64,000 nucleotides of DNA from Gordionus sp. m RMFG-2023 (Eukaryota; Nematomorpha; Gordioida; Chordodea; Parachordodidae). The notes under the pieces were generated by a model. It saw only the letters and a list, made by a program, of their open reading frames with translations. It did not search any database and had not been told where the DNA came from. A program made the position numbers and the translations under genes. Of this stretch, positions 23,091-36,300 are shown in pieces (the stretch's first letter is position 1; each line of letters opens with the position of its first letter). The stretch spans positions 13,865,366-13,929,365 of the forward strand of contig NC_088777.1 of NCBI RefSeq assembly GCF_954871325.1, in the 5' to 3' direction.

Positions 23091-26000
23091 ATGGAAAAGA
23101 AAAAATCAAAACATAAGAAAGAGGTATGATTAAAATATCTATTTTATTATAAAATTGGTATATAGATTTTGTCGGATGAACCCTCTAAACAAGATAATAA
23201 AATAGCAAGATATTTAAGGTTTAAAATTCCCTCAAAAAAGGCCAATATGTTTGGAAGTAAAGTTCAGTATTTTACAGGTTTACCAATTTACACTAAATAT
23301 TTTTTAAATATCGTTTTTTCATATTCACACAAATATATTTTTGCAATTAATTATCAATTCTAGCCAATAAAGCCATAGACACTATGATGGCTTCCAAATG
23401 GGCCACTGGTAAAGCTGCATCAGATATTTCTTTTACAAGTAGAGAAGCTGTTATAGAATACTTAAATACGTATGTTTTAAAATTTATTTTAGTTAAATCT
23501 CATTTTATTTTATTTAATTTGCAAATTAATATAAATATTCATGAAAATTATAAATATTAAATTTATTTTCTTTTCTTTTTAGCTTTAATAAAATTTAAAA
23601 GAAATAAATGTATTTTGGATTCAGCTTAGTTTTGGCATTCATTTTTTTAAACAAAAGATGAATGTGATATGCATTGTGCTATTAATAATAATCTCTTTAA
23701 TTAGATATTTAAAATAAATATGCCAGTGGTTTCTATTTAATATAATACAAGATATTTTTTTACTCAAAATTTTGAATTTTTCTTTTATTATAATATTTTG
23801 GGCAGGGGGGGGGGGGTCTCAAACCCATCCCCTAATTTTGATTGCCTTTTGCTTGGCCTTTTGTTTATTGCCAGGGTTTTATGAGGGGGGGGGGTTTACT
23901 CACCATTTTTAGAGGATTTACTCCCAAAATATTAGCAATAAAAATTTGACCAACCTTATTGTTAAAAATTGACTGAAAGAATTACTTCTGAAAATTTTTG
24001 TAATGTTTAGTGCTTAATTAATACTTAGTATATTAATTTGTTTGATATTAAGTATAAAGAAAAAAGTTAATAACAAAATAAAAAAAAATTGATGTCATAT
24101 TAGAAAAAATACTAAATATCTGGTTTAATGCTAATAAATGCCTAATTAATACTCATTAATTTCTCAATCAACTATAAATCACAAAATAAGAAATTGAGTT
24201 ATAAATAAAATAAAAGCTATGACATCACATAAAGTAAGTGTACAGTGCATGTCTTTAGCCAATTACTTAAAGTGTGGGGAAGACAATAGTTTAATTGAGT
24301 TGGTCAATTTTTGAAAAAAAAACAAATAGTTTAATGTTCATAAATATTTTTATTGAAAATTTGTAAATGCAAACAATTATGTACATTTAAAATCGTTACT
24401 AACGATTTTTAAATTTAATATATAGTTATTTTTTACAAAACATTAACACTAAATTTTGTTTTTGTTCATTTATCTTTAATTTGCTTGCTCGATAAAATCC
24501 TCTTGAGTGATTACATATCAACAGGGCCATAGCCATGGTATGCATGGTCCCACCCAAAAATATTTGGCCCATAAACCTTGCCTCCAAAAGTATTTTGGAC
24601 TGCGAAAATAGAAAAGATATTTGTTATTAAATTTTCATTATTAAATTTAAATAAAAGAACAAAATTCTTAATACAGAAGATGCAACAAGTTTTGAAAATT
24701 TGAGTTTAATTATATTTTTTTGTGAAAAAATCTAAGAGAATTTAATAGGAATGGTTGATTTAGAAAATATTTCTGCTGTAAGCGTTACAGATTTAATTTT
24801 AAAATTGCAATTATTAGACATTTAAAATTAATTAATTAATTTAATAAAGAATGAATTTTTTTATTTAAAAGAAGGGAAAAAATATATTATAAAATAATTT
24901 TCTTTGCCTTTTATTTATTAAAAAAATAAGCAATTTTTTATTTGCTTCCCCCAACGCTTATTTTTTGGATGTAAAATGACACATTCATTCACCTGCTTAA
25001 TGATTTAAAAATTTAGAGGATTAAACTTTTACATTAACGCTAGCAAAGATATAGCCAGGGTTTCGAACCGTTTAGTATAACGGTTCGGTTCGTTCCGGTT
25101 TTTAGTTTAAAATTTTATAAAGGTTTTGTTCCATTTCGGTTTTTTTAAAAAAAATCATATCGGTTCGGTTTGGTTTATAATTTATAACAGTTCTTTTCGG
25201 TTTGTTTATAAATTTAAATTTAATCATTAACCATGTATATATTAATTTTAGAGAAAAATCTTTTTAGTTTATAATTTCTTATTTAATTTATCCATGATAA
25301 TCTAATAGATATTTTTATTAAATTTAGGAAATATAAATTAGACAAATTAGTTTTTTTTTATTTCATAAATAAATAAGATAAAAACAAACATAAATACAAT
25401 AATCAATAAAATAATATGTATACTATACTGTTTAGTTTAAAAAGAGAATTCGAACGGATAACTAAAATATTTTCTAATATTTCAGGATTTAATTTAGTTC
25501 TCTGCACAGAGAGTATAAACTTAAGGCTTAAAAATGCTCTTTCTACGGAGACCTGCGTAGCTGGAACTGCTAGCACAGTTATAGCTAACTTATAAATTCT
25601 GGCATACTATTCTTTACATTTTCCCAATAATTCAAAAAATTAGTATCTTTTTCTAATCTCTCTATATTTATTATCAAATGACCGAATTATATATTCTATT
25701 TCTATACATTTATTATAATTTTCGATGCCCTGAGAATTATTCTTATTAAGACTTTCATGCTACTTTAATAAATCTTCAAAATCATCATCTAAATTATCCT
25801 TCGAATACGAACACGTAGGCATAGTATTTAGTATAGTTTAATTCAAATTACCCACTCTGATATATTCTATATAAACTAAGATAAACTTTTTTTGAATATA
25901 TCAATTAATAAGAAATTATTGTAAAACAATATTATATAAAAATTGGTCAGTGCTTTATTTCTGTTAGATGTTAATATAATATGACAGAATAGGTAATTTA

Positions 26001-29000
26001 AGTTAAACTATAGTATTTATATTTAGTTTAACATCAAAATGTAATTCCTATTTTTAATTCACTGTAAGTTTATTTAAATATAAAACACATTAATAAATAA
26101 ATAAAAGTATAAAAATAATTTAATGCAATGTTAATTAACTTATTTAAACGATTTATAGTAAGATTTTTATTATTTAAAAATACAGATTTAGAAAAATATT
26201 CATTACAAATGCCATTCTTTAATCATATTTTTTTATTTTGCATATATGATAATGGTAAATGCTAACTAACATATTATAATAATAAATAATTTATAATATT
26301 AGAATTCTGAATTTAAAAAAACAATGATTATAAATAAAAAATTATTATATCATTAAAATATTGCTGACTATTTTATTTATTGTCATTTAAATTCTATGAT
26401 CCAAGTTTTTATAATGAGATAAAAAATTTAATTTAGCCAAGAATAATTATGTCTGATTTTAAGATATCTTATCTAATTAACAGATAAATTGTCTAATCTC
26501 TTATAAATTAAGTATTTAAAGAAAAAACAACAAACCTGGTATTATTTGATATATAATGTTGATAATATAAAAATATTTAATTTGATATATAATGTTGATA
26601 ATATGGAAATATTTAATTTGAAAAGAAATCACCAATTTAAAAAATGCCCCCAAGGAAAATTAAAATTTTAAATTTAGGTTAATAATTTAAAATTAATTAT
26701 TTTTAAAACCGTTTTGAACCGGTTTAAACCGGTTCAAAATATTTATTTTCTTCATAACGGTTCGGTTAAGGTTACGGTTCAGAAAATCATAACGGTTCAT
26801 TCCGGTTTTGCGGTTCGGTTCGGTTCGAACCCCTGGATATAGCCGACCGGTTTAGGATTGAAATAGGTTTTAATAAAATGATGCCTTATATACATTGTTT
26901 CAATCACAAGTTGCATCTTATTAATAATTGGCATTACAATATTTCTATAATTTTTAATCTTTTCAATTTAGCAAATAATTGTACAATTTTTTTAGGCGTT
27001 TTAACCTATTTGTAAATATAAAATATACAAACCATACTCTTAATAAACTTTTGGACAAGAAGTAAACTGGTCATTTGGCAACTTCTATTATCATTTATGA
27101 GAATTTTATGGCTATTGGTGAAATATTTATATACTTTCATAATAAAACTTAAGTTTCTACTCATGATTCAGTCTAAGGGTAGTTCTAGTTACATACCAAA
27201 TCTATAACTTTTTAATCTGCCCTTTTTAATTTTGATAAAAATTTTGCATACCGAGACACCATCATTAAAAAGCATCGAATCCAAAATTTTTACCTTCAAG
27301 TACTAATAGTTTCTGAGATATCGATGGTCAAAAGTTTCAAAAATGGCCTATTTTGAAAAATTAGATTTTGAAAAATTGGGATATGTTAAAAAATAATGTT
27401 GCTAAAAATAAAAACTTTGTTAAAGGCCTTTTATTAATTATTACGGATTATTATAAAATAATAATCTTGCGGTTTTTTTAAGTTATAAAATTTGAAAACT
27501 TGTTTCGCTTTTCGAATTTCTTTGAATTTAATATTTTATTATTCACTTATATTATATCTATATATAAAATATTTTTAACTAGGGACAGCTATGGGTTTTT
27601 TTAGTTATGATTTTTTTTAAAAAATAACGCATTTTGAATTATTTTTTTTGAATTTTTTCCATTTTTAAATATAAATAATAAGACCAGCATTAATATCATG
27701 AAATGCAATTTTTTAGCTGCGATTATAATAATTTTTTTCTTGTAAAAATTTTCATTTTTGAAAGATTATTTTATAATAATATTGCAAATATGATAGGAAA
27801 ATTAAAATTCACTAAAGATATTACTTATTTTTGGCATTTCATCAAATTTAGTATTTTGAACGCCCTGAAAATTTCGTTTTGCAATAAATAATAATTCTTC
27901 CCATTTGATGGGCTCATTGTTAAAATATTATATTTTGATATGAAAAGGAGATCTGATGTCGCTGCATAAATAAAAGAATTTGCTCGTCCTTTAGGGTGGA
28001 AAAAAATTTATTTTCATTTCATCTCTATTTACATTCACCTTTTCACACGTTTTCTTACATACAGGACAAATATCCTCCAATTTCATCGATTAATAGATCC
28101 TCACATGTATTTAATTTACTATATTCTCCACAATATTTTTCTTACATTATTATTTATATTACTTTTTTATTTAAATTTTTAATTTTTTTATACGTGTTTA
28201 CTTTTATTATTTTAAATTTATTCTTTACGAACATTCTATATTTAACAATAAATGAAGATCCAATTTCGTCTTAAAAGGTATTTATTTTACATATTTAAAT
28301 AGTTTTGGTTTTATTTTAGGTTTATTTAATTGCCTAATTTGTCAATGATTCAAAATTTATTTTTTTTACAAAATGAGGCTTCCCATAAAACTTTCAAAAT
28401 TTTTCACATTTCTTTCCTCTATTTCAGCGGCTAATAATCCATTTGCGATCTTCATTTCACGAAAAAACATTTGAGGGCATCCCATGGCTGGTGGAGTGAG
28501 CCAAGCTCTTGGAAACACCAAATCTGAAACTTATCCAAACCATTAAATATGCCTAATTATTACATTTTAGTGCTTTAACCCTGTTATTAAAAGGGAAAAG
28601 GTTTATTGGGGAAATAAGAAAGAACACTGCAAAATGTATGCGTCATGGCATGTATGCTTTATTATTAGTGAAGGTCACGGTCCGGTCTTTTATCCGGACC
28701 AGACCATGATCTTTTATAAAAAAGCCATCCAGGTGGTTCTAAATAAAAAGACCGGTGCCGATCTTTTTATTTTTTGGTTTACTGTGACTATAGGTAAAAT
28801 TCTTATTTAAAAAACTTATGGTCTTCATATTGCAAAATAAAAATGAACTAAAAATTTAAAAACTAAAATAACTAACATAAAGTAAAGTAAAATAAAATAT
28901 ACAAAAAAATAAGATTAATTGAATAATAAAGCAAACATAAATATTAATACAAAAATCGGTCCGGACCGTAAAAAATAAAAAGACCGGTCTGGACTGTGGT

Positions 29001-32000
29001 CTTTAAAAAGATATCTAATCAGTCCCGATCTAAGACCGATAGGACTGACTGTTGACCTTCGTTATTTATTATTATTTAATCACGTTCTTCAACCACGAAA
29101 AAGTAATCGAATTATAACCTAAATAAAAAGCTATGATATCATGCTTTAAGCGTGGCCTCGGGAAAGCTTCTAGAAGCATCGACCTTATTTCAATAATTAG
29201 GGTTTATTTGAATTTAATATATTTTAGTATCAGTAACCCATTTGGTTGATAGTTTAACAAAAAAAGCATGAATGATAAAAATAGGAAAAATAGAGTCAAA
29301 TCCTTAAGAAAACGATAGAAGCACTGACTATCCTGGTTCTACCAATATTTAATTTCTATTTTATTTCATGGATCAAATTTGCCAGTAATAGAAACCGTGA
29401 TAGGCGAAATAAAAACTATAACGTCACGTTCTATCCTGCATTACAAAATTACCCGCGAATTCACGCTAACTGTGAATGAGGGGTTAGAATATGTCTTAAT
29501 ATCAGACTTTTACACTATTCAAAAAATCAATTACATTCAGATACATTAAAATGTCTTCTTCTTCGATTCAAACTTTTTGAATCTAAAGATCCTTCTGTTC
29601 TTTTCTGTTTATTTAATTGATGTAGTTGTGAAATAGTTAAAATCTCAATATATTTTGAATTTAGTTATATGAGATGTGTCTAACATTTTTTGAGAAATAC
29701 GTAAAATTTATTCTTAGATTTAAATGGGAAAAAATTTTCGAGTTGATTTTATAGAGAAGAAAATTAAGGAGATTAAGGTAGAAATTATAAAATCAAATTT
29801 TATCCCCTTTAGATTTTTTATACGATTGAGGGGAGAGGGGTGTCAACCCCAATCCGCCTATTTATATCAATACATAATTTAACCATGTCATATTTTCTAT
29901 GGTGGGAAGGAGGTAGACATCTCCCACTTATCTATGTCACTTTTTATGTTTGATTTATTAAGATTATTACAGTAGATTCAATAATATATATTTTTTATTT
30001 ATAAATAATACTATTGTTAAATTAATAAATTTTATTTTATGGATGGTTTTTAAGATATCGGTCCTGTAAAGATAGGCCGAAAATTCTTTGCACGAATAGT
30101 TATTACCTTAAGGTCAATTTCCAGTGAGGTGCAATAGTTCTTTTCTCCACGATGTTGTCAATTTCCAGTTAAGTGTAATAGTTCTTTTCTCCACGATGCT
30201 GCAGTCATTAGACTAAATATTCTCGTGATGCATTTGAGTTTGGAATTGATAATATAAAATTGCTTTATCTCTCTGAATATGATAGGAAATTCATCTATTT
30301 ATTTCTGAGCATTCTTGTTATTTTTTTAAAAATAATTTGCCTTCTAGCTATACCTTTATATTCAGTTTTTAATTATTTAAATGCTGATCTATAAGTGTGA
30401 TTGGGTGGTGGGTGGCTAGATTATTAACAAATTTTACATCTTATTTTTAAGAATTTGGCAAAATTAATTAAGTATTTTTTTAAAAATTAAGATTTTTTCA
30501 ATTCATTCAAAAAACTACTTGAGTTCAGTGTGACATGGGAAAATGCGTGAGAGTTAAAAATTAGGCATGAAATAACGTGAATATTGGTCAAATAGTGGCA
30601 TTTGCCAAACCTGATACATTGTATTGTTTTTTAAAAAAAATAATATTTATCTCTAAATTAATCAAATTTTTATCTATTCGAAACCTAAGATTACTCTACA
30701 AGAATTTCTTCCACCGAGTGAGGAAGTTCATAAAGATATTGGAAATTCCTGATGAAAAGTCGAATAACGAATCCAATAAAATCAATAATAATGATGGAGA
30801 TTCTTCCACTAACGAAAAAAAGGCCAAACACGAAGATGCAAATGAAAACGAGCCTTCCAAAAACGCTGAAGAAATTCCTGACAAAAATACGAATTTGAGA
30901 AAGAGAAATAAAAAGAGCTCTTCTGATGTATAATTAAATGATTTTTTTTGTTTTCCCACCGAATTCTTAGTAATAACTTAATTTAAAATCTTTAACTTTT
31001 TTTCATTTCAACTTTATATTATTTCCCAAATACAGTTTAAATTTTGAAAACAGATTTGAAAAAAATTAGGGTTGTGCCAATATACAAATTTTGCACCGAT
31101 CCGATATTACTATAAAACCGAATTCTCCAAAGTTAATCATCTCATTTTGGCAATGCTTATAGCTGAATCTAGTTTTACTAAACAGCTCGATTTGACCCAA
31201 CGGCTAAATTAAGAGTCAAAATAATATTTCATAAGCCTCAAAATTTTGCCAATAGATGTCCAAACCTTTCTGTCATCGGTGAGTAAAATCTCCAAACTTG
31301 GGTAATTTTATTCTGGTGAAAATCTTGAATTATCAGTTTTCAAGAATCGGCGAAATCGAAGACTAGTTTATGTGACTCGTTAGATAAGCTTAAACTCTTT
31401 TCTTGTTACAGATTATATATAACAAAAAAATGATACCAACTTTTTAGCTAACATTATTATTTAAAATAATTCGATTTTTTTAAACATTGCAATTAATTGA
31501 GATTTTTTAATGAAATTATATAAATGAACTGATGTTATTTAATCTTATATAAAATCAAAACCAAAAGCAATAAAAATATCGGATCGGTTTTTGAAAAATA
31601 TCCACCCTATCCGATATTTTCCAAAATGCTAAATATTGGCCCCGATACGATATTTAATATCGGCACAACCCTAAAAAATCTTCGAACATCTAGTAAATAT
31701 TTTGTAATTTTCATGCATAAAAAATCTTTGAAGATGAAATCACAATTTTTTTTTGAAGATTTTTTAAATAATCGAATAATATTTAAAAAGATAGCAGAAT
31801 GATTATATTATCGGTTGTAATATAATACTAACTCAGCTAGGATAATGAAACATAAAAAAATTAGCCTCGTCCTACAAAAAAGAGGATAATAAAAAATTTA
31901 TTAGTTTGAAAATGGCGTATATAAATTTGCAAATATATATATTTAAAAGAAGAATAGTGTCGAAACAAAAAAGAAAAAGGATAAGAAGAAAGTCAAACTG

Positions 32001-34450
32001 GAACTTCATGAGACACAAGCTTTTGTTGAAGGGAACGAACAGGTTTATTAAAATATAATAATTTACCAAAGAATTAAGAAAGAAAGAGAGTAGATTTTAA
32101 ATAATAGAGAACGTTAATAATTTTTTTTAATAATCGGAGCATAAGACTAGAGAGAAAGGGTTGTAACAATTACCTTATTTATCCGAATTTCTCCTAAAAT
32201 ATAAAGGGTTAAAATTGGAATTCAAATATCTCGTTTAATAATTATCTCCCCCCTTAGTTTTGAGAATTATGCCTTAAAAAAATATCAATTCATAAATATT
32301 TATACCAGCTATTATATATTCTATTAATATTAATTTCGATATTTGGAAACCAGTTTTACGTATGGGTCTATGATCCGGTCCCGATAAAAACTTGGATCTT
32401 AGGATTTTTCATAGGTTTGCTCATTTTTTTTAAAAAAATAATAATTATGAAAATATACTTTAATATAATTTATTTGTTTTTAATATATTACCGTTTTTTT
32501 ATAAATTTCTAATTTTAGATTTTTTTGCCATGAAAGAAATGAATAATTGCATCTTGCTTGTTAAAAATATATTTTTTTATTGTTTTGATTTTACTATAAT
32601 TTTTAATAACATAATTATGGTATTATTATCCTTTATCCATTGACTTAATTAATATAAGGGGATGGGAAGAAAAAATAAATTAGATTTGGAAATAGAACCG
32701 AATATCAAAAACCCGAATTTAAGTGGAAAGGACCAAACCGAACCGGCAACAATATAATTACCGGATCATGAACCGGACCCATTTTTGTTTTGGTTTTGAA
32801 CACCTATATAATATAAAATAATTATTATTGAATTGAAAAAATTTCATTTATTTGCGAATGTCGAAATAAGAAAATATGATAACTAACACAACAGTAACCA
32901 TCATTGGCATCAAAAGCGAAGGATAAGATGGTCCTTAACATTTAAAATAAAAATTAGCACTTGTAATTTATTATTTTAAACTTATTACAATAAAATAAAA
33001 AATTAGAATTATTTTTATAGCACCCCCTAATTAAAAAAATCGACATAATTACGCCTCTGACAACAACAAATGTATTTATTATAAGTTGATTATCAAAACC
33101 GAAAACTTTAGGTTAAGTCGAATATAAGAAGTTACCCCTATACTTGCAACATCAAATAAATTATGATTCACAATTTTTCACTTTATCAGATTTTAAAAAT
33201 GTGTGCACAATTAATTTCCAAAATTTAAAAAATTAATTTTAAGTTTTAATAAGTCTTTGATTTTATTTAAAATTTTTATAATAATGTATATGTTACTGGT
33301 AATGTGTTATTTTGTCAACTTTATATAATTTTTTGAGCTCATTTTATTTAAAGCTCTGATAAACTGAACCACTGACCTCGACTAATATCTTCTTTGTGCC
33401 ATTTAGCAATTTCCTTTCCTTAAATTACACCGTAGCTTAAATTAAAATGCTTATAAATAAAGAAATATTTTAGAGATTTTTTAAATTTTTTTAAAAAATT
33501 TATTCTTTTATTCAATTTAATTTATATACTTTTATACGCTATTTTAAAAAAAATTAATTAACATAATATGTTACAGTTATAGGAGCCATAGTGATTTGCT
33601 TGTTTCCTCTGTGGCCGATGGCCATGAGATCGGGTGTCTACTATCTCAGTCTAGCTGGAGCAGGCTTTCTTGGTGTCATTTTATTCCTCGCCTTGAGTAA
33701 GAACACTTTTCATTTTCGAATCAGAAAAATATAAGGGTTAGCGAATTAAAGAATAATAGGGTATTTAATATATATATAGTAAAAAAAATTTCTGGATTTA
33801 GTAATGAACTATTACTAAAATCCTAGAGCCTCTTTATAAAGGGCTCGAAATTTAAAAATCATTTTTTCCATTTTGTTATAAAACTGTATCATTAATATAA
33901 TATTAATAACATCATTAACATAGTGAGGTATGTGATATTTGGAGCTGTATGGACTATGACCTTGGGAACACATCACGTATGGTTTTTGCCAAACCTTTTG
34001 GAGGACGTGGGCTTTGTCGAGTCATTCATTCCCTTGTACACTCACAAAAAATGCCACTCTGCTAGCGGCGTATCAAAATCAAAAAAGTCCAAAACGACGC
34101 TCAAAAATCCCGACAGCGACAAAATGCTCAAAGATTCGAAAGATGGTGATGCTGACGACAATAAAGATGCGAAAGGAGGTGGAGCCGGAGATTATAAAGA
34201 AGGTGAAGACAGGGATGATTGATAAATTTTTTGCCTAGGGCCTTTTATTTTATTATGGAGATGTTTTTTAAATGTATACATCCTATTTTATTTTTCATAA
34301 ACAAAAACTTGAAAATTTCAAATAATATTTGCATCAAACCCAGACGATTTTTCGAATACTTTGGGAGATGACGTTTCGCTCAATCACGATATCGACATAC
34401 CGAATAAAAATGGCGATGATTTCGAAATGATTTACGACGATTCTAAATAG
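23091..34450 (+). CDS. SEC62: Translocation protein SEC62
   Basis: Integral ER membrane protein that works with SEC61 and SEC63 in post-translational import of short and weakly hydrophobic precursors. Exons: 23091-23123, 23166-23277, 23364-23469, 30690-30927, 31950-32042, 32354-32414, 33577-33696, 33924-34202, 34344-34450. Phases agree and the total is 383 codons including TAG (382 residues; human has 399). The basic N-terminus MEKKKSKHKK and the conserved EPSKQDN.IARYLRF, TSREAVIEYLNTLLYKNFFHR and YVWVYDPVPIKTW segments identify the family. Two membrane helices follow (GFFIVIGAIVICLFPLWP, then YYLSLAGAGFLGVILFLAL), with HHVWFLPNLLEDVGF after them and the C-terminal NGDDFEMI that ends animal SEC62. 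The lysine- and serine-rich linker encoded by exon 4 is less conserved. If the last intron were retained, translation would stop at 34222. An AATAAA at about 34580 is a candidate poly(A) signal. The 7.2-kb intron 3 and shorter introns hold hAT elements. Confidence 0.95.
23470..25055. other. SEC62 intron 3, 5' part
   Basis: Donor GTATG at 23470. It contains two G-runs (23805-23816 and near 23885) and a CAGGGCCATAGCCATGG motif near 24522 that looks like a lone hAT-type end without a partner. No exon recognised. Confidence 0.45.
25056..26835. mobile_element. hAT transposon relic with GGTTCGG/AACCGG end arrays (1.78 kb)
   Basis: Starts CAGGGTTTCGAACCG and ends CGGTTCGAACCCCTG, flanked by the exact 8-bp duplication GATATAGC (25048-25055 and 26836-26843). 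Both ends are packed with GGTTCGG, CCGGTT and the palindrome AACCGGTT over about 150 bases. The interior holds a decayed hAT transposase C-terminus on the - strand and a 36-base tandem duplication near 26548-26620. It lies within SEC62 intron 3. Confidence 0.92.
25430..25830 (-). pseudogene. hAT transposase C-terminal remnant
   Basis: The - strand reads VSVERAFLSLKFILSVQRT and then KLNPEILENILVIRSN, the hAT dimerisation helix with its S.ER.FS-like motif followed by the usual leucine-rich end. Upstream coding is interrupted by several stops and the catalytic part is not recognisable. Its motif (ATQVSVERAF) differs from the SSAPVER type of the other relics and is nearer to the 56848-57925 copy (CSKVSVERSF). 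Confidence 0.7.
26836..28668. other. SEC62 intron 3, middle
   Basis: AT-rich; the open frames at 27703-27891 and 27996-28274 are hydrophobic by base composition and match nothing known. No element ends found. Confidence 0.45.
28669..29061. mobile_element. Probable hAT-type MITE with GGTCCGGACC words
   Basis: Ends TGAAGGTCA... and ...TTGACCTTCG are inverted, and both subterminal regions repeat GGTCCGG/CCGGACC and GACCGGTC words (for example CGGTCCGGACCG near 28955). About 390 bp with no coding content. Flanks are TTATTATT-like on both sides, so the exact target duplication is ambiguous. Confidence 0.6.
29062..30689. other. SEC62 intron 3, 3' part
   Basis: AT-rich sequence up to the acceptor CCTAAG ending at 30689. 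It contains a second copy of the GCGAATTC/CTAACT/TGAATG repeat (29455-29495) and a 46-base tandem duplication (30112-30201). Confidence 0.5.
30112..30201. repeat. 46-bp tandem duplication
   Basis: Two adjacent copies of a unit beginning GTCAATTTCCAGT and ending TTTTCTCCACGATG, differing at a few bases, inside SEC62 intron 3. Confidence 0.75.
31068..31672. mobile_element. hAT-type MITE with ATCCGATAT words (605 bp)
   Basis: Inverted ends AGGGTTGTGCC and GGCACAACCCT, with nearly matching 8-base flanks AAAAAATT and AAAAAATC. Subterminal words GATCCGATATT, CCTATCCGATATT and CCCGATACGATATT repeat at both ends. It lies within the SEC62 intron after exon 4 and has no transposase remnant. The interior (about 31235-31300) holds a copy of the ATGTCCAAAC dispersed repeat. 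Confidence 0.8.
32415..33576. other. SEC62 intron 6
   Basis: Donor GTTTGC at 32415, acceptor TTACAG ending at 33576. At 32690-32800 there are clustered AACCG, CCGGATC and ACCGGACCC words, similar to the ends of the hAT families here, but only one side is present, so this is at most half an element. Confidence 0.45.
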
Positions 34451-34894
34451 AATATTATATTATTTAAAAATAGTTTTTTTTTAAAAAAAATCGCCTGAAA
34501 TGATGTATTTATTTTTCGTCATTTTAATGTATTTTAAAATGCATTATATTTTTTTGAGAGGAGAACAGAAATATATTTGCAATAAAAACCTGTCCGGGAG
34601 AGGGAATATATAATAGTATTGTATTATTTATTTATTTTAAATTGTTAGAATTATATCAAATAATTTTAGGTTATATTTGATTCAAAATAAATTTTACATT
34701 TAAAGGGATATATTTTTTTTACAACCTTTAATATTATATAGCTTTATTATTTTTTTAAAGAACCAAGGAATCGTTAAGAATCTAGGAACTTAATTTTTTT
34801 GGTGTACTTTAAAAATGTCGCAACTTGTGTTAGAGTGAACTATAATATTTTTGAGAAAAAAAAATGAGTCATATTTGATAGATACTATTCCATT
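34451..34894. other. SEC62 3' UTR and flank
   Basis: Contains GCAATAAAAACC near 34580, a plausible poly(A) signal about 130 bases past the stop. Nothing else recognised. Confidence 0.5.
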
Positions 34895-35045
34895 CACTTT
34901 ACACGTTGGTCAAAGACTCGTCCTTTAGCAGTTTACGGATTTTTTGAAAGAAACCGATAAAACTTTGTTACCCATGTAAAGTAATAAAAAGGAGGGCATT
35001 AAAAGTTCCATACTTGTTTGTTCTGTAATATATAAATTCGCTATT
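34895..35045 (+). repeat. Dispersed repeat, copy 2
   Basis: Diverged match to 6895-7045: CACGTTGGT, GAAAGAAACCGATAAAAC, TTGTTACCCA, GGAGGGCAT, TTGTTTGTTC and TATATAAAT occur in the same order. It sits directly before the satellite-like array. Confidence 0.5.
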
Positions 35046-35189
35046 ATATATAATGTTACCAAAATATGATATACTTCACTTATCTTTAAAAAAATGGAAT
35101 ATTCTAACTGATATGTTTGAATCTGAGTAATTGGAAATCATCCCCTTCCCCCACAAAAAAATTTGTAACCACTAATTAAGGATCGTTGT

Positions 35190-36300
35190 TTCTTTTACAT
35201 TTTGTGCCATTTTTATAGAGGCACAACGACTTGAAGCACAAATTCCAAAACCTATGCCAATATCTAGTGCTTAATTTTCCTCTTCAAGCTAGACACCGGT
35301 AAAATTAAAGGTTAGTGAGTTATAATCAAAATAAGAAAAGTATGAAAATTTGCTGCTGGAAGAATTAGTTGAGGCAAAAATTCCAAAACTTATGCAAACA
35401 TAGTACAAAATTTTTGCCTTGATATTCTCCAAACAGGATATCGGTAACACTAACCGTTACCAAGTTATATAGATTTTATAAGCGTGAAGTTGACAGAATG
35501 ACTTTAAAAATTTTAAAACTTATGCCAAAATATGGTGCACAATCTGCATGATCTTCAAACCGGGTACAGAAAAATTAACCTTTCGTGAGTTATAAGAAAA
35601 GAAAAGGTTTTCGCACTATGCCAAAATTTAAAAATAGAGCTATCGTTTTCTACTTTGGGCAAATATTTAGTGCATTTATTGTGCCTCCATATTTTTAAAA
35701 CGGAATATCAAAAGACCGAAAGTAAGTTATAGGAATAGGAAAGTGTGTAAATTTATGCCGGAAGAACGACTAAAGGCTCAAATTCCAAAACTTATGCCAA
35801 AATATAGTGCATAAATAATCTTAAAACCAGACATTGGAAAAATTACAAAATAAGAAAAAATGTCAAATATACAAAATCGAAAATAATAAAAATGATATTC
35901 AGCAGAAACTTGCGTCATTAGCTTAAGTTGGGCTTTCATATTCTCCAAACAGGATATCGGTGTGGCACTAACCGTTACCAAGTTATTGTGGTTTTACAAG
36001 CGTGATGTTTGCAATAGCTTTATAAAAGTGACGCACAAATTCCAAAATTTATACCAACATATAGTGCATAATATGTGCCTAAATGATCTTCAAACCAGAC
36101 ACCGAAAGAATTAACCGTTCGTGAGTTATAAGCAAAATAAAAAGGTTTTGGCACTATGCCAAAATTTAAAAATAGAGTTATTGTTTTCTATTTTGGGTAT
36201 TTAGTGCCTTAATTGTGCCTCCATATTCTTAAACAGAATATTAAAAAAACCGGAAGTTAGAAGGCAAAATAAGAAAGTTAATATATGTATTTGGTGTTGG
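35190..36300. repeat. Satellite-like array with about 530-bp higher-order period
   Basis: The phrase ATTCCAAAACTTATGCCAAA, followed by ATATAGTGCA, recurs in diverged form about every 120-270 bases. A longer period is clear: TCTCCAAACAGGATATCGGT starts near 35422 and again near 35941, and ACTATGCCAAAATTTAAAAA recurs near 35618 and 36156. Subunits contain CAAAC.(A/G)G.(C/T)ACCG and CGTGAGTTATAAG. No open frame spans the array, so it is non-coding tandem DNA. Confidence 0.8.

Noticed and set aside
27996-28274. 92-residue + strand frame in SEC62 intron 3
   Set aside because: Hydrophobic residues reflect T-rich composition, there are no splice-compatible neighbours, and no family resemblance was seen.
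32690-32830. Possible hAT end in SEC62 intron 6
   Set aside because: Only one subterminal half is visible; the matching side would fall on the conserved SEC62 exon at 32354-32414.
34203-34222. Alternative SEC62 stop at TGA after exon 8
   Set aside because: Splicing at 34202 to 34344 restores the conserved C-terminal NGDDFEMI motif in the correct phase, so the read-through end is less likely to be the main form.
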